Shown piece by piece: positions 9,345 through 17,724 of a DNA stretch of 64,000 nucleotides. The notes below the pieces were generated by a model. The model searched no databases and was not told where the DNA came from. It saw only the letters and a list, made by a program, of their open reading frames with translations. Source of the DNA: Wolbachia endosymbiont of Diaphorina citri (GTDB taxonomy: Bacteria; Pseudomonadota; Alphaproteobacteria; Rickettsiales; Anaplasmataceae). The DNA lies in contig NZ_CP051265.2 in the NCBI RefSeq assembly GCF_013096535.2, positions 1,240,001 to 1,304,000 on the forward strand. The letters run 5' to 3'. Made by a program: the position numbers and the translations under genes. Position 1 is the first letter of the stretch, and every line of letters begins with the position of its first letter.

Positions 9345-9976
9345 TCTATGCTACATCTTTTTCTGAAGGTTTAAGACCAGATCCGCAGCTTAAAGTATCA
9401 GAGTGGGCGAATGAGTATCGAGTTTTAGCGCCAACTGCAGCATCAGAGCCAGGAAAATGGAGAACGGAAAGAACTCCTTATTTAAAAGAAATCATGGATT
9501 CACTATCTCCATCTTCACCAGCGGAGAAAATAGTATTCATGAAAGGAGCACAAATTGGAGGAACAGAAGCTGGTAATAACTGGATTGGCTATATCATAGA
9601 TCAGACACCAGGTCCAATGCTGGTAGTACAGCCAACAGTTGAAATGGGAAAGCGTTGGTCGAAGGGAAGATTTGCACCGTTAATAGAGAGTACGCCATGT
9701 TTAAAAAGTAAAGTAAAAGACCCAAGATCAAGAGATTCAGGGAATACTGTGCAAAGTAAGGAATTTCCAGGTGGAATAGTAGTAATAACTGGAGCAAATA
9801 GCAGTGTAGGACTCCGATCTATGCCAGTAAAATACCTCTTTCTTGATGAGATTGATGCCTATCCAGGAGATTCAGGAGGTGAAGGAGATCCAGTACTGCT
9901 CAGTATTGCACGAACTAATACCTTTGCAAGGCGAAAGATTTTTTTAGTATCAACACCAACGATTCATGAGAATTGA
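9341..9976 (+). pseudogene. Terminase large subunit (GpA family), N-terminal part, frameshifted
   Basis: This piece carries the ATPase half of a lambda GpA-type packaging motor. Motifs visible are KIVFMKGAQIGGTEAGNNW (Walker A-like), VKYLFLDEIDAYP (Walker B) and LVSTPTIH (coupling motif). The frame ends in a stop at 9974-9976 directly after STPTIH, while the continuation RIEKEFEATDKRYFF is in another frame starting near 9966. In intact relatives the glycine-containing segment after STPTIH leads straight into RIEKE, so a few bases appear to have been lost here. The motor and nuclease halves are therefore separated, and packaging activity is unlikely unless frameshifting occurs. Confidence 0.85.
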
Positions 9977-11159
9977 GAAAGAATTTGAAGCAACAGATAA
10001 GAGATATTTTTTTGTTCCCTGTCCGTATTGTAATTACTATCAAGTTCTAAAATGGTCACAAATAAAATGGGAAAACAACGACTCAAGAACAGCACATTAT
10101 GTCTGCACTGAATGTAGCGGCAAAATAGAAAATCATCAAAAGACAGAGATGCTTGAGCGTGGAGAATGGAGAGCTACAGAGGCAAAAGAAGGGGAGAAAA
10201 AAGGATTTCATCTTTCAAGTCTTTATAGCCCAGTTGGTTGGTATAGTTGGCAACAAGCAGTAGAAGATTTTCTGCATGCAAAGGAAAGTGAACAATTACT
10301 AAAAGTATGGATAAATACCACTTTAGGAGAAACTTGGGTAGATAAAGGAGAAGTACCAGACTGGAAGCAATTATTTAACAGGAGAGAATTTTTTCCCATA
10401 GGCACAGTACCAAAAGGCGAAGTAGTTCTCACAGCAGGTGTTGATGTCCAAAAAGACCGGTTAGAAGTAGAAGTTGTAGCATGGGGAAAAAGCCGTGAAA
10501 GTTGGTCAATAGACTATCGAGTATTTGAAGGAGATACAGGAGGAGGAGAAGTATGGGGAAAACTCTCTGAGCTCTTAAATCATCATTTTATCGGTGAAAA
10601 TGGGCTTGAATACATGATAAGCATGATGGCGGTTGATGCTGGATATGCAACGCAAGAAGTGTATAATTGGGTAAGAGGTCATCAAGGATCTGGAAGAGTA
10701 ATGGCAGTTAAAGGTGTAAATAAAGCATTAGTACCACTTAGCAGCCCAAGTAGAGTTGATATAACAGTTGGTGGTCAAAAGCTAAAAAGAGGAATAAAGC
10801 TTTGGCCAGTGGGAGTATCGATATTAAAGTCAGAGCTTTTTCAATTACTTAATGTTTTAAAAGAAGGTGAAGAAGCTCCAGCAGGATATTGTCATTTTCC
10901 GGAGTATGCACCTGAATATTTTAAGCAGCTAACGGCAGAGCAATTAGTCAGCAAGGTAGTAAAAGGATACACCAAACAGGAATGGCAAAAGGTAAGAGAG
11001 AGAAATGAAGTACTAGATTGCCGAATTTATGCGAGAGCAGCATCTATTGCGCTTGGAATCGATCGTTGGCCAGAGAGTAAATGGAATAGTTTGAGTGGAA
11101 AAATAGAAAGTAAAAAACCTAAAAAAGTAAGACAGAGTAAGTGGCTGGAAAATGTATAA
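9966..11159 (+). pseudogene. Terminase large subunit (GpA family), C-terminal part, frameshifted
   Basis: This is the continuation of the large terminase, 397 codons. It contains the zinc-finger-like CPYCNYY and CTECSG and a nuclease domain with TAGVDVQKDRLEVEVVAWG and MAVDAGYATQEVYNWV. The acidic residues of an RNase H-type nuclease are visible. It overlaps the first half by 11 bp in a different frame. The internal ATG at 9966 has no good ribosome-binding site and would give only the nuclease half. The 3' end overlaps the gpW start by 8 bp, so the original operon spacing is intact. Confidence 0.85.
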
Positions 11160-11376
11160 CGAAGAGTATTTAGTTCAAGTCGAAGAAGCGATAAAGAAGC
11201 TGCAAAACGGAGAGCGAGTAGTATCAATTGCATATGGTGACCATGTTGTGCGGTACGGGGAAGTTCAAATAAAGGATTTATTGGAGCTCAGGCAACGAAT
11301 AAAAGCGGGGTTAAAAGTTGCAGGCATGAAGCCAAAGAGGCAAATTGTTTTTGCAACAAATAAAGGAGTGATATGA
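11152..11376 (+). CDS. Head-to-tail joining protein gpW
   Basis: This is a 74-residue protein of the lambda gpW type that connects the portal to the neck. The sequence has the family pattern of two helices around a beta hairpin: EEAIKKLQNGERVVSIAYGDHVVRYGEVQIKDLLELRQRI. Its length is close to that of lambda gpW. It overlaps the terminase stop codon and is followed 1 bp later by the lysozyme start. Confidence 0.8.
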   Translation: MYNEEYLVQVEEAIKKLQNGERVVSIAYGDHVVRYGEVQIKDLLELRQRIKAGLKVAGMKPKRQIVFATNKGVI

Positions 11377-11377
11377 G

Positions 11378-11485
11378 ATGGTAGAAAGCAAGAGGATTAA
11401 AGTGAGCTCAGATATGATTATAAATGCAGTAATAGATTTATCGCACTGGAATGAAAACATAAATTTTAAATTAGCAAAAGAAGAT
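11378..11485 (+). pseudogene. GH25 lysozyme, 5' piece (36 codons), interrupted by IS110
   Basis: An ATG immediately after gpW begins a GH25 muramidase-like start, with NAVIDLSHWNENINF. The frame reads 36 codons to KED and then enters the IS110 element, where it meets a stop. The 3' piece resumes at 12857 with GILGVIHKATQG. Joining 11485 to 12857 restores one 214-residue frame without gain or loss, so the insertion point is exact. The intact enzyme would cut peptidoglycan during phage release. Confidence 0.85.
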
Positions 11486-11509
11486 TGTAAGTTAAAAATG
11501 TGATATAAA

Positions 11510-11690
11510 AGAGATAAGAGGGAAAGATAGCCCTACTCACTATAGGAATAGGACTATCACGGGCGTGTGCGACCGAAAAAAAAGTTGGTATTACAACCGT
11601 TTCCATCAAGGTACACTAGCCCTATCCCTCGATACGTTTGAATAGTTGTGTGGGACATATATATGCACCCGTTTACAATCTTAAATTAAT
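11510..11690 (+). ncRNA. Candidate bridge RNA of IS110 copy 1
   Basis: In the left end, before the transposase, three parts can be read in the order known for IS110 bridge RNAs. First is a 5' stem (gatag 11526-11530 with ctatc 11554-11558). Second is a target loop: aaaaaaaag at 11576-11584 resembles the left target aaaagaag, and ttcc at 11601-11604 complements ggaa just right of the insertion point. Third is a donor loop: atagttg at 11642-11648 equals the element's right end, and ttaca at 11673-11677 complements its left end tgtaa. The limits are approximate and transcription is not shown. The poly-A guide is low complexity, so it is weaker evidence than copy 2. Confidence 0.6.
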
Positions 11691-11708
11691 AAAACTATCG
11701 AGGTTATA

Positions 11709-12680
11709 ATGGTTAGATCTTATCAAAATTTTATTGGTATTGACATCGGAAAATTCAAGAATGTTGTTGCAGTTCACAAGCAGAAGAATGCTGTTGAATT
11801 TGACAATAATACTTCTGGTTGGCAACAATTGTGTCAAAAGTTCTCAGATATCTTACCTAATTCTTTAGTGACTTTAGAAAATACAGGAAAATATGAGCTT
11901 GGTTTGTCACATTTTCTTATTGACAAGAATATCACCGTACATCGAGCTAATACCCGTAAAGTAAAAAGTTTTATTTTATCTCACGGAACTTTAGCAAAAT
12001 CCGATAAATCAGATGCAAGAGCTCTTGCTCAATATGGATTTGAACGCCATAGAACTCTCTCTCTATTTGTACCTACTTCTGAAAAACAATCAACCTTGGT
12101 TGCACTTTGTCAACGTCGTGATGACATCACGCAAATGAGAACTCAGGAAAAATGTAGACTGGAAGCACCTGAAAACGACCATATAAGAGAAAGTTGTCAA
12201 AAAACTATTGAATTTTTTAATAGCCAAATAGATGAACTAAATAATACTATACAAAGAATCATTGATGAAAGTCATGAGTTACAAGAACATCAAAAAATCC
12301 TTAAAACAGTTCCTGGAATAGGTAAAAAGTTATCACAAGATTTTCTGTGTTTAATACCGGAGCTTGGTTACTTAAACAGAAGGGAAGTAGCAAGTCTTGC
12401 TGGAGTTGCACCTCATCCTAGGGAAAGTGGTAAAGCTGTTGGTTATCGAAGGATTATAGGTGGTAGAAGTAATGTCCGTAAAAAGCTTTTTACAGCTGCG
12501 ATGTCTACTGCAAGGTCCAAATCTGTACTTGGTGCCTTTTATTCTAAGCTTGTTGAAAGTGGTAAGAAGAAAATGGTAGCTATAACAGCTCTAATGCGGA
12601 AAATCATAGTAATTGCTAATGCAAGACTTAAAGAAGCAATTAATTTGCATACTCTCACAACGGTGGCTGAAATTGGCTAA
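11709..12680 (+). CDS. IS110-family transposase (bridge-RNA-guided recombinase type)
   Basis: This is a 323-residue recombinase. The N-terminal RuvC-like DEDD domain shows Asp12 (IGIDIGKFKN), Glu57 (TLENTGKYE) and Asp99/Asp102 (KSDKSDARAL). The C-terminal Tnp_20 domain contains LKTVPGIGKKLSQDFLCL, SLAGVAPHPRESG and a serine-rich helix (AAMSTARSKS) expected to hold the catalytic serine. It is full length. The C-terminus differs from copy 2, with nine additional residues. The ATG follows tcgaggttata. Confidence 0.93.
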   Translation: MVRSYQNFIGIDIGKFKNVVAVHKQKNAVEFDNNTSGWQQLCQKFSDILPNSLVTLENTGKYELGLSHFLIDKNITVHRANTRKVKSFILSHGTLAKSDKSDARALAQYGFERHRTLSLFVPTSEKQSTLVALCQRRDDITQMRTQEKCRLEAPENDHIRESCQKTIEFFNSQIDELNNTIQRIIDESHELQEHQKILKTVPGIGKKLSQDFLCLIPELGYLNRREVASLAGVAPHPRESGKAVGYRRIIGGRSNVRKKLFTAAMSTARSKSVLGAFYSKLVESGKKKMVAITALMRKIIVIANARLKEAINLHTLTTVAEIG

Positions 12681-12727
12681 TGAATATGTGCGTCTACACA
12701 GACTTAAAGCACATATTCATTAGCTAA
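12673..12727. terminator. Long stem-loop after IS110 transposase
   Basis: A near-perfect stem of about 19 bp starts at ttggctaatgaatatgtg and closes with cacatattcattagctaa around a loop of about 17 bases. It begins at the transposase stop. The second IS110 copy has a longer and partly different stem at the same place, so the structure is kept while the sequence changes. It could end transcription or protect against read-through. Confidence 0.5.
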
Positions 12728-12856
12728 ACAGAAATTATTATGGCAGCTGTTTGATATAAAATTTTATTTCTATGACACACGGGTTTTTATTGTCCACATG
12801 ATTGAACAAAGTTACAGAATTACACAAATAAAAAATTTTTAAAAAACATAGTTGAT

Positions 12857-13393
12857 GGAATATTGGGAGTTATTCATAAAGCAACCCAGGGGCTAAAATA
12901 CATAGATCCAACTTATACAGAAAGAAGGAAAGCCGCTGAAGAGGAAGGACTTTTATGGGGTTCATATCATTTTGGTGTAGGAGAAGATGGAAGAGATCAG
13001 GCAAATCACTTTTTGAATACAGTGGGTGAAACTAAAAATACAATTGTTGTGCTTGATATTGAAGAGAACGAAAGTGGAAAAAATATAGAACCAAGACAAG
13101 CAGAAGATTTTGTTAAAAAAGTTCAAGAAGAAACAGGGCGTTCACCTTTAGTGTATGGAAGTGCTAATTTTTTGAAAGATTTTGCCACACCAATTTTGAC
13201 TAAATGTCCATTATGGATAGCAAGATATGGAGATCAACCTGTTTTACCGCAAGGCTGGAATAAGTGGATTTTATGGCAATACACCGACGGTAAAAATGGT
13301 CCAGAGCCACATGAAGTAAGTGGAATCGGAAAATGTGACAGAAATAAATTTAACGGCACATTAAAAGAATTAAGAGAATTTTGGTTAGTATGA
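12857..13393 (+). pseudogene. GH25 lysozyme, 3' piece (178 codons)
   Basis: This piece contains most of the GH25 barrel: GVIHKATQGLKYIDPTYTERR, GSYHFGVGEDGRDQANHFL, the catalytic VVLDIEENE, SPLVYGSANFL, PLWIARYG and ILWQYTDG. It lacks the first beta strand with the aspartate of AVIDLSHW, which is left upstream of the IS110 element. An in-frame internal start could produce a truncated protein, but without the N-terminal strand it is unlikely to be active. The stop overlaps the portal start (ATGA at 13390). Confidence 0.85.
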
Positions 13394-14802
13394 TGCTGAA
13401 AAATTTCAAACAACTATTTAGCAAGCCAAAAATCAAAAGTTCAGCCTGGGATGCAGCAGGTTCAGGAAGAAGATTTTTTCACTTTCAACCAGAGTTAGGA
13501 AGTATAAACAATTTGCTGTCTCAAAACCTTGAAACTTTACGTAGTAGATCACGTGATATGGTGAGAAAAAATCCATATGCAGCAAATATTATTGATACAA
13601 TAGTAAGTAATTCTATTGGAACAGGAATAAAACCGCAGTCAAAAGCAAAGAATGCAGAATTTCGAAAGAAAGTGCAAGAATTATGGCTAAGATGGACAGA
13701 TGAAGCAGATAGTAACGGAGTAAGTGATTTTTATGGATTACAAGCTCTAGTATGCAGAAGTATGATAGAGGGAGGAGAATGTTTTGTACGACTCCGAACA
13801 AGAAAGCTAGAGGATGGATTTTCTGTACCATTACAACTGCAAGTACTTGAGTCTGAACATTTAGACAATAAAACAAATCAGACTTTAGGAAATGGTAATG
13901 TAATAAGAAACGGGATTGAGTTTAACAGACTTGGGCAAAGAGAAGCATACTACCTATTTAAAGAACACCCTGGTGAAAGTACGTTTGGAGAGTCAGTGAG
14001 AGTACCAGCAAACGATGTTTTACATATTTATAGACCATTAAGACCTGGGCAAATCAGAGGGGAGCCTTGGCTTTCTAATATACTACTGAAACTTTATGAG
14101 CTTGATCAATACGATGATGCAGAATTAGTGAGAAAAAAGACAGCGGCGATGTTTGCAGGGTTTATTACAAGACTTGATCCTGAGGCAAATATTTTAGGAG
14201 AAGGCGAAGCGAATGAGCAAGGAGTAGCACTATCTGGCCTAGAACCTGGAACAATGCAGCTTTTAGACCCAGGAGAAGATATAAAATTTTCAGAGCCATC
14301 AGATGTTGGAGGAAGTTATGAAGCGTTTATGAGACAGCAACTGAGGGCAATAGCAATAGGCACAGGGATAACATATGAGCAGCTAACAGGAGATTTAACA
14401 GGTGTTAATTACTCATCAATCAGAGCAGGATTAATAGAGTTTCGCAGAAGGTGTGCAATGTTACAGCATAACGTGATAGTGTTCCAGTTTTGTAGACCTA
14501 TTTGGAATAGATGGCTAGAATTAGCAGTACTTTGTGGAGAACTCTGTATAGATGAAAAAGTAGTAAAAGCAGCGAAAGAAGAAGTAAAATGGATACCACA
14601 GGGATTTGATTGGGTGGATCCACTGAAAGACCAGCAAGCACAGCAAATGGCAGTAAGAAATGGATTTAAGAGTCGATCGGAAGTAGTATCAGAAATGGGT
14701 TACGATGTTGAAGAAATTGACCAAGAAATAGCAGAAGATCAAAAGCGTTCTGATTCTCTCAACCTTTTCTTTGATTCTGATGTCAGGACACAAACAAAAT
14801 AA
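13390..14802 (+). CDS. Portal protein (lambda gpB family)
   Basis: This is a portal protein of about 470 residues that forms the dodecameric DNA entry ring. Family features include SRDMVRKNPYAANIIDTIVSNSIGTGIKPQ near the N-terminus, RSMIEGGECFVRLR, HIYRPLRPGQIRGEPWLSN and the GITYEQLTGDLTGVNYSSIRAG motif. I chose the ATG at 13390, which overlaps the lysozyme stop. A second ATG follows directly. It is full length and uninterrupted. Confidence 0.92.
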   Translation: MMLKNFKQLFSKPKIKSSAWDAAGSGRRFFHFQPELGSINNLLSQNLETLRSRSRDMVRKNPYAANIIDTIVSNSIGTGIKPQSKAKNAEFRKKVQELWLRWTDEADSNGVSDFYGLQALVCRSMIEGGECFVRLRTRKLEDGFSVPLQLQVLESEHLDNKTNQTLGNGNVIRNGIEFNRLGQREAYYLFKEHPGESTFGESVRVPANDVLHIYRPLRPGQIRGEPWLSNILLKLYELDQYDDAELVRKKTAAMFAGFITRLDPEANILGEGEANEQGVALSGLEPGTMQLLDPGEDIKFSEPSDVGGSYEAFMRQQLRAIAIGTGITYEQLTGDLTGVNYSSIRAGLIEFRRRCAMLQHNVIVFQFCRPIWNRWLELAVLCGELCIDEKVVKAAKEEVKWIPQGFDWVDPLKDQQAQQMAVRNGFKSRSEVVSEMGYDVEEIDQEIAEDQKRSDSLNLFFDSDVRTQTK

Positions 14803-14816
14803 ATCTCGTTTACTTT

Positions 14817-15878
14817 ATGGAAATTTTACAAACCAACTGGCTATGTAGGCCGATGATGATAGAGCAAAAAAGCTTTGACCTGTTGTCACTATATAACGGA
14901 AAACAACCTATCTTTAAAAACGTAAAACACTATGTAAAGAACAATATAGAAAAGACAGCAATAATACCAATACATGGAATTTTAACCAAAAAACCAGGAG
15001 CTTTTGACGATTTTCTGGGAATGACATCATATGAGAAAATTCAAGAAGAAATAGAAGAAGCATCATCAAACAAAGATATAGAAACTATTCTGCTTGATAT
15101 AGATAGTCCAGGCGGAGAAGTAAACGGTTTATTCGACTTGGCTGATTTTATTTACGAATCAAGAGCAAAAAAGAGAATTGTGGCAATAGCAAATGATGAT
15201 GCGTACTCTGCTGCATATGCTATAGCTTCAAGTGCTGAAAAGGTATTTGTGAGCAGAACTTCTGGTGTTGGCAGTATAGGAGTAATAGCAAGTCATATAG
15301 ATCAAAGTAGGTTTGATGAAAAGCAAGGAATAAAATACACAACTATTTTTGCAGGCAAGAGAAAGAATGATTTAAATCCACATGAGCCTATAAGTTTAGA
15401 AAGCTTAAAAAGTTTAGAGGAGGAAGTAAATCGCTTATATGAAATTCTGACTGAACTTATAGCACGAAACAGAGGACTTTCTGTACAAGCAATAAAAAAT
15501 ACTGAAGCAGGTCTATATTTTGGTGAGAAAGCAGTAGAAATAGGTCTTGCAGATGGAGTTACAACATTTTTTGAATTTATTAACAAAGGAGAAAATACTA
15601 TGAATAAACAAACTACAACTGACCTAGAAACTGATAATTTAACTAAGTATCGTACTGAAGTTGTTGAATTAATACGTTTATGTAACTTATCACGAATGCC
15701 AGAGAAAATAGGAGAATTTATTGAGCAGGGTGTAAGTATTGAGCAAGCAAGGGAAGTTTTAATGGAATTACTTGCAGAGAGAACGAAGAAGACAGAGATA
15801 CTGAGTGCAATACCACAGAATTCAGGAGAAGATTTGATGATGCAAGTAGCAAGAAGTCGTGCGCAATCTGGCATTTAG
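14817..15878 (+). CDS. S49-family capsid maturation protease (lambda gpC-like)
   Basis: This 353-residue SppA/S49-type serine protease probably trims capsid proteins. The N-terminal domain has TAIIPIHGILTKKP, LLDIDSPGGEVNGLFDLAD, and the serine nucleophile region NDDAYSAAYAIASSAEKVFVS followed by GVGSIGVIASH. The partner lysine lies in GKRKNDLNPHEP. The last 90 residues, beginning at MNKQTTTDLE, form a separate helical region. It may act as a scaffold, as the C-terminus of lambda gpC (Nu3) does. A possible internal start at 15601 sits behind aaggagaa. Confidence 0.88.
   Translation: MEILQTNWLCRPMMIEQKSFDLLSLYNGKQPIFKNVKHYVKNNIEKTAIIPIHGILTKKPGAFDDFLGMTSYEKIQEEIEEASSNKDIETILLDIDSPGGEVNGLFDLADFIYESRAKKRIVAIANDDAYSAAYAIASSAEKVFVSRTSGVGSIGVIASHIDQSRFDEKQGIKYTTIFAGKRKNDLNPHEPISLESLKSLEEEVNRLYEILTELIARNRGLSVQAIKNTEAGLYFGEKAVEIGLADGVTTFFEFINKGENTMNKQTTTDLETDNLTKYRTEVVELIRLCNLSRMPEKIGEFIEQGVSIEQAREVLMELLAERTKKTEILSAIPQNSGEDLMMQVARSRAQSGI
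15601..15878 (+). promoter_or_regulatory. Possible internal start giving a scaffold-like protein inside the S49 gene
   Basis: An in-frame ATG at 15601 (MNKQTTTDLET) is preceded by caaaggagaaaat, a good ribosome-binding site with suitable spacing. In lambda the scaffold Nu3 is made from an internal start inside gene C. The product here would be 92 residues, helical and charged. This is inference from spacing and analogy. Confidence 0.4.
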
Positions 15879-15924
15879 AATATTCGTAGTATAACAAAAG
15901 TAGAAAATAAAGGAGAAAAGCAAA

Positions 15925-16293
15925 ATGAGTACTATAACCGAACAAAATAATCTAGGTGACCTATTAAAATATGAGGCATCAAGTCTATATTCAAGAGATC
16001 AGATAACAGTAGCCAAGGGACAAAATCTTAAACTTGGTACAGTAGTGGCTCTCGATAAAGATAACATGATTAAGATAATAAATCCAACTGCCACAGATGG
16101 TACACAAACAGCGATAGGTGTGATAATAAGCGATGTAAACGCAAAGGAAAATACCAAAGCAGTAATTATTACTCGTGGTGCAATGCTAGCAGATCATGCA
16201 GTGGTGTGGCCAGCAAATATCACTGAAGAGCAGAAAGCTGCAGCAATAAAGCAACTTGAAGCACGAGGGATCATTGTCCGCAAGGGAGTGTAA
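15925..16293 (+). CDS. Capsid decoration protein (lambda gpD-like)
   Basis: This 122-residue protein coats the outside of the expanded head. The pattern LLKYEASSLYSRDQITVAKGQNLKLGTVVALD and IGVIISDVNA..KAVIITRGAMLADHAVVWP is that of head decoration protein D. The start follows aaaggagaaaagcaaa. It lies 46 bp after the protease gene and 24 bp before the major capsid gene, the usual order C-D-E. Confidence 0.88.
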   Translation: MSTITEQNNLGDLLKYEASSLYSRDQITVAKGQNLKLGTVVALDKDNMIKIINPTATDGTQTAIGVIISDVNAKENTKAVIITRGAMLADHAVVWPANITEEQKAAAIKQLEARGIIVRKGV

Positions 16294-16317
16294 CTTAAAT
16301 TAATAAGGAGAAAAAGA

Positions 16318-17322
16318 ATGCAAAATCCATTTACAAATACAGCATTTAGTATGACGGCACTAACAAATGCGATGAATATATTGCCGATAAATTATGGACG
16401 GGTTGAAAATTTAAACTTGTTTCCAAGTAGGTCAGTAAGATTTAGACATATTACCATAGAAGAGCAAAACGGAGTATTAAGTTTACTACCAACGCAGTTA
16501 CCCGGAGCACCAGCAACAGTAGGAAAACGCGGCAAAAGAAAGGTAAGAACATTTACAATTCCACATATTCCACATGATGATGTAGTTTTACCTGAAGAAG
16601 TTCAAGGAATCCGTGCTTTTGGCTCAGAAAACGAACTTGTAGCGCTTGCCGATGTAATTACAGATCACTTGCAAACAATGAGAAACAAACATGCAATCAC
16701 GCTAGAACATCTTCGTATGGGAGCTTTAAAGGGAATAATTTTAGATGCAGATGGGTCTGAATTACTTAACCTATATACAGAATTTGGTATTACAGCAAAA
16801 ACAGTAAACTTTGCTCTTGGCACAGCAACAACGGATGTAAAGCGTAAGTGTATGGAAGTACTAAGGCATATTGAAGATAATTTAAGTGGCGAGTATATGG
16901 AAAGAGTACATGCTCTGGTAAGTCCTGAATTTTTTGATGCATTAACCTCTCACCAAAAAGTAAAAGAAGCATACGAAAGATGGCAGGAGGGAGCAGCACT
17001 TCGAGACGATATGAGATCAGAATTTACGTTTTGTGGTATAACATTTGAGGAATATAGAGGACAAGCAACTGACCCTGAAGGAACCGTGAGAAGATTTATT
17101 GAGAAAGATACAGGGCACTGTTTTCCAGTAGGAACAGCGAGCACATTTACAACATACTTTGCTCCAGCAGATTTTAATGAAACGGTAAACACTCTCGGAC
17201 AGCCACTATATGCAAAACAAGAGCCAAGAAGATTTGATAGAGGAACAGATTTACATACGCAGTCAAATCCATTGCCAATGTGCCATAGACCTGGCGTATT
17301 AGTAAAAGTCGCTATAGCATAA
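16318..17322 (+). CDS. Major capsid protein (lambda gpE family)
   Basis: This 334-residue shell protein is uninterrupted. Family signs are NPFTNTAFSMTALTNAMNILPINYGRVENLNLF at the start, the EEQNGVLSLLPTQLPGAPA strand, FTIPHIPHDDVVLPEEVQGIRAF, and TFCGITFEEYRGQA near the C-terminus. The start codon follows aaggagaaaaaga. It is among the best preserved genes of this prophage. Confidence 0.93.
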   Translation: MQNPFTNTAFSMTALTNAMNILPINYGRVENLNLFPSRSVRFRHITIEEQNGVLSLLPTQLPGAPATVGKRGKRKVRTFTIPHIPHDDVVLPEEVQGIRAFGSENELVALADVITDHLQTMRNKHAITLEHLRMGALKGIILDADGSELLNLYTEFGITAKTVNFALGTATTDVKRKCMEVLRHIEDNLSGEYMERVHALVSPEFFDALTSHQKVKEAYERWQEGAALRDDMRSEFTFCGITFEEYRGQATDPEGTVRRFIEKDTGHCFPVGTASTFTTYFAPADFNETVNTLGQPLYAKQEPRRFDRGTDLHTQSNPLPMCHRPGVLVKVAIA

Positions 17323-17418
17323 CATACTGGTAGAGTAACTACAATGTGGTGAGGCACAGAACGACTCTACCGGTATGCGCTTTCTTAGCATGTAAAGGTT
17401 AGTATATCAAAAAGAAAT

Positions 17419-17724
17419 ATGCAAGAGAATATTAAGCGATTATTAGAAGATTGTTTTGCCCATTTAGGAGAAGTGGCTTTGTATAAATCAAAGGATAAGT
17501 CATATATGGTACAGGTATTAAAGCAAGAGCCAGATAAATTATACGAGATTGGTGAAGGACAATTTGTGGAAGAAACTTTAGCGTTAGAAGTAAGTGCGTT
17601 TGATGTGTTAAAGCCAATAGTAGGAGATGTTTTTGTTATAGGTGATCGAAGATATAAAGTACACTCACCGCCACTTAGAGACAAGTCTGGAATAACGTGG
17701 AAAATAAAAGCGTCTGGGGTGTAA
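17419..17724 (+). CDS. Small head-completion protein (FII-like position)
   Basis: This 101-residue protein is predicted mostly beta: VGDVFVIGDRRYKVHSPPLRDKSGITWKIKAS. The position directly after the major capsid gene and before the gpZ-like gene matches a neck or head-completion protein of the lambda FII type. The C-terminal part resembles that family weakly, and I cannot be sure from sequence alone. It overlaps the next frame by 28 bp. Confidence 0.6.
   Translation: MQENIKRLLEDCFAHLGEVALYKSKDKSYMVQVLKQEPDKLYEIGEGQFVEETLALEVSAFDVLKPIVGDVFVIGDRRYKVHSPPLRDKSGITWKIKASGV

Larger units (their letters stand above)
11486..12856 (+). mobile_element. IS110-family insertion sequence, copy 1, inside lysozyme gene
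   Basis: The element spans about 1371 bp. The ends were set by comparison with the second copy (22648-24062). Both begin tgtaagttaaaa and end aaacatagttgat in element orientation, and removal restores the lysozyme frame. There are no terminal inverted repeats and no real target duplication. A dinucleotide at is present at both junctions (11484-11485 and 12855-12856) and may be the recombination core. A long left end (about 220 bp) precedes the transposase, as in the IS110 group whose bridge RNA lies upstream of the gene. Confidence 0.9.

Noticed and set aside
11484..12856. Three-base target duplication gat at IS110 copy 1
   Set aside because: Copy 2 shares only at at both junctions, and IS110 elements usually make no duplication. 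A shared core dinucleotide is the simpler reading.
15302..15874. 190-codon frame on the minus strand
   Set aside because: It lies fully inside the S49 protease gene, which has clear motifs; the antisense frame has none.
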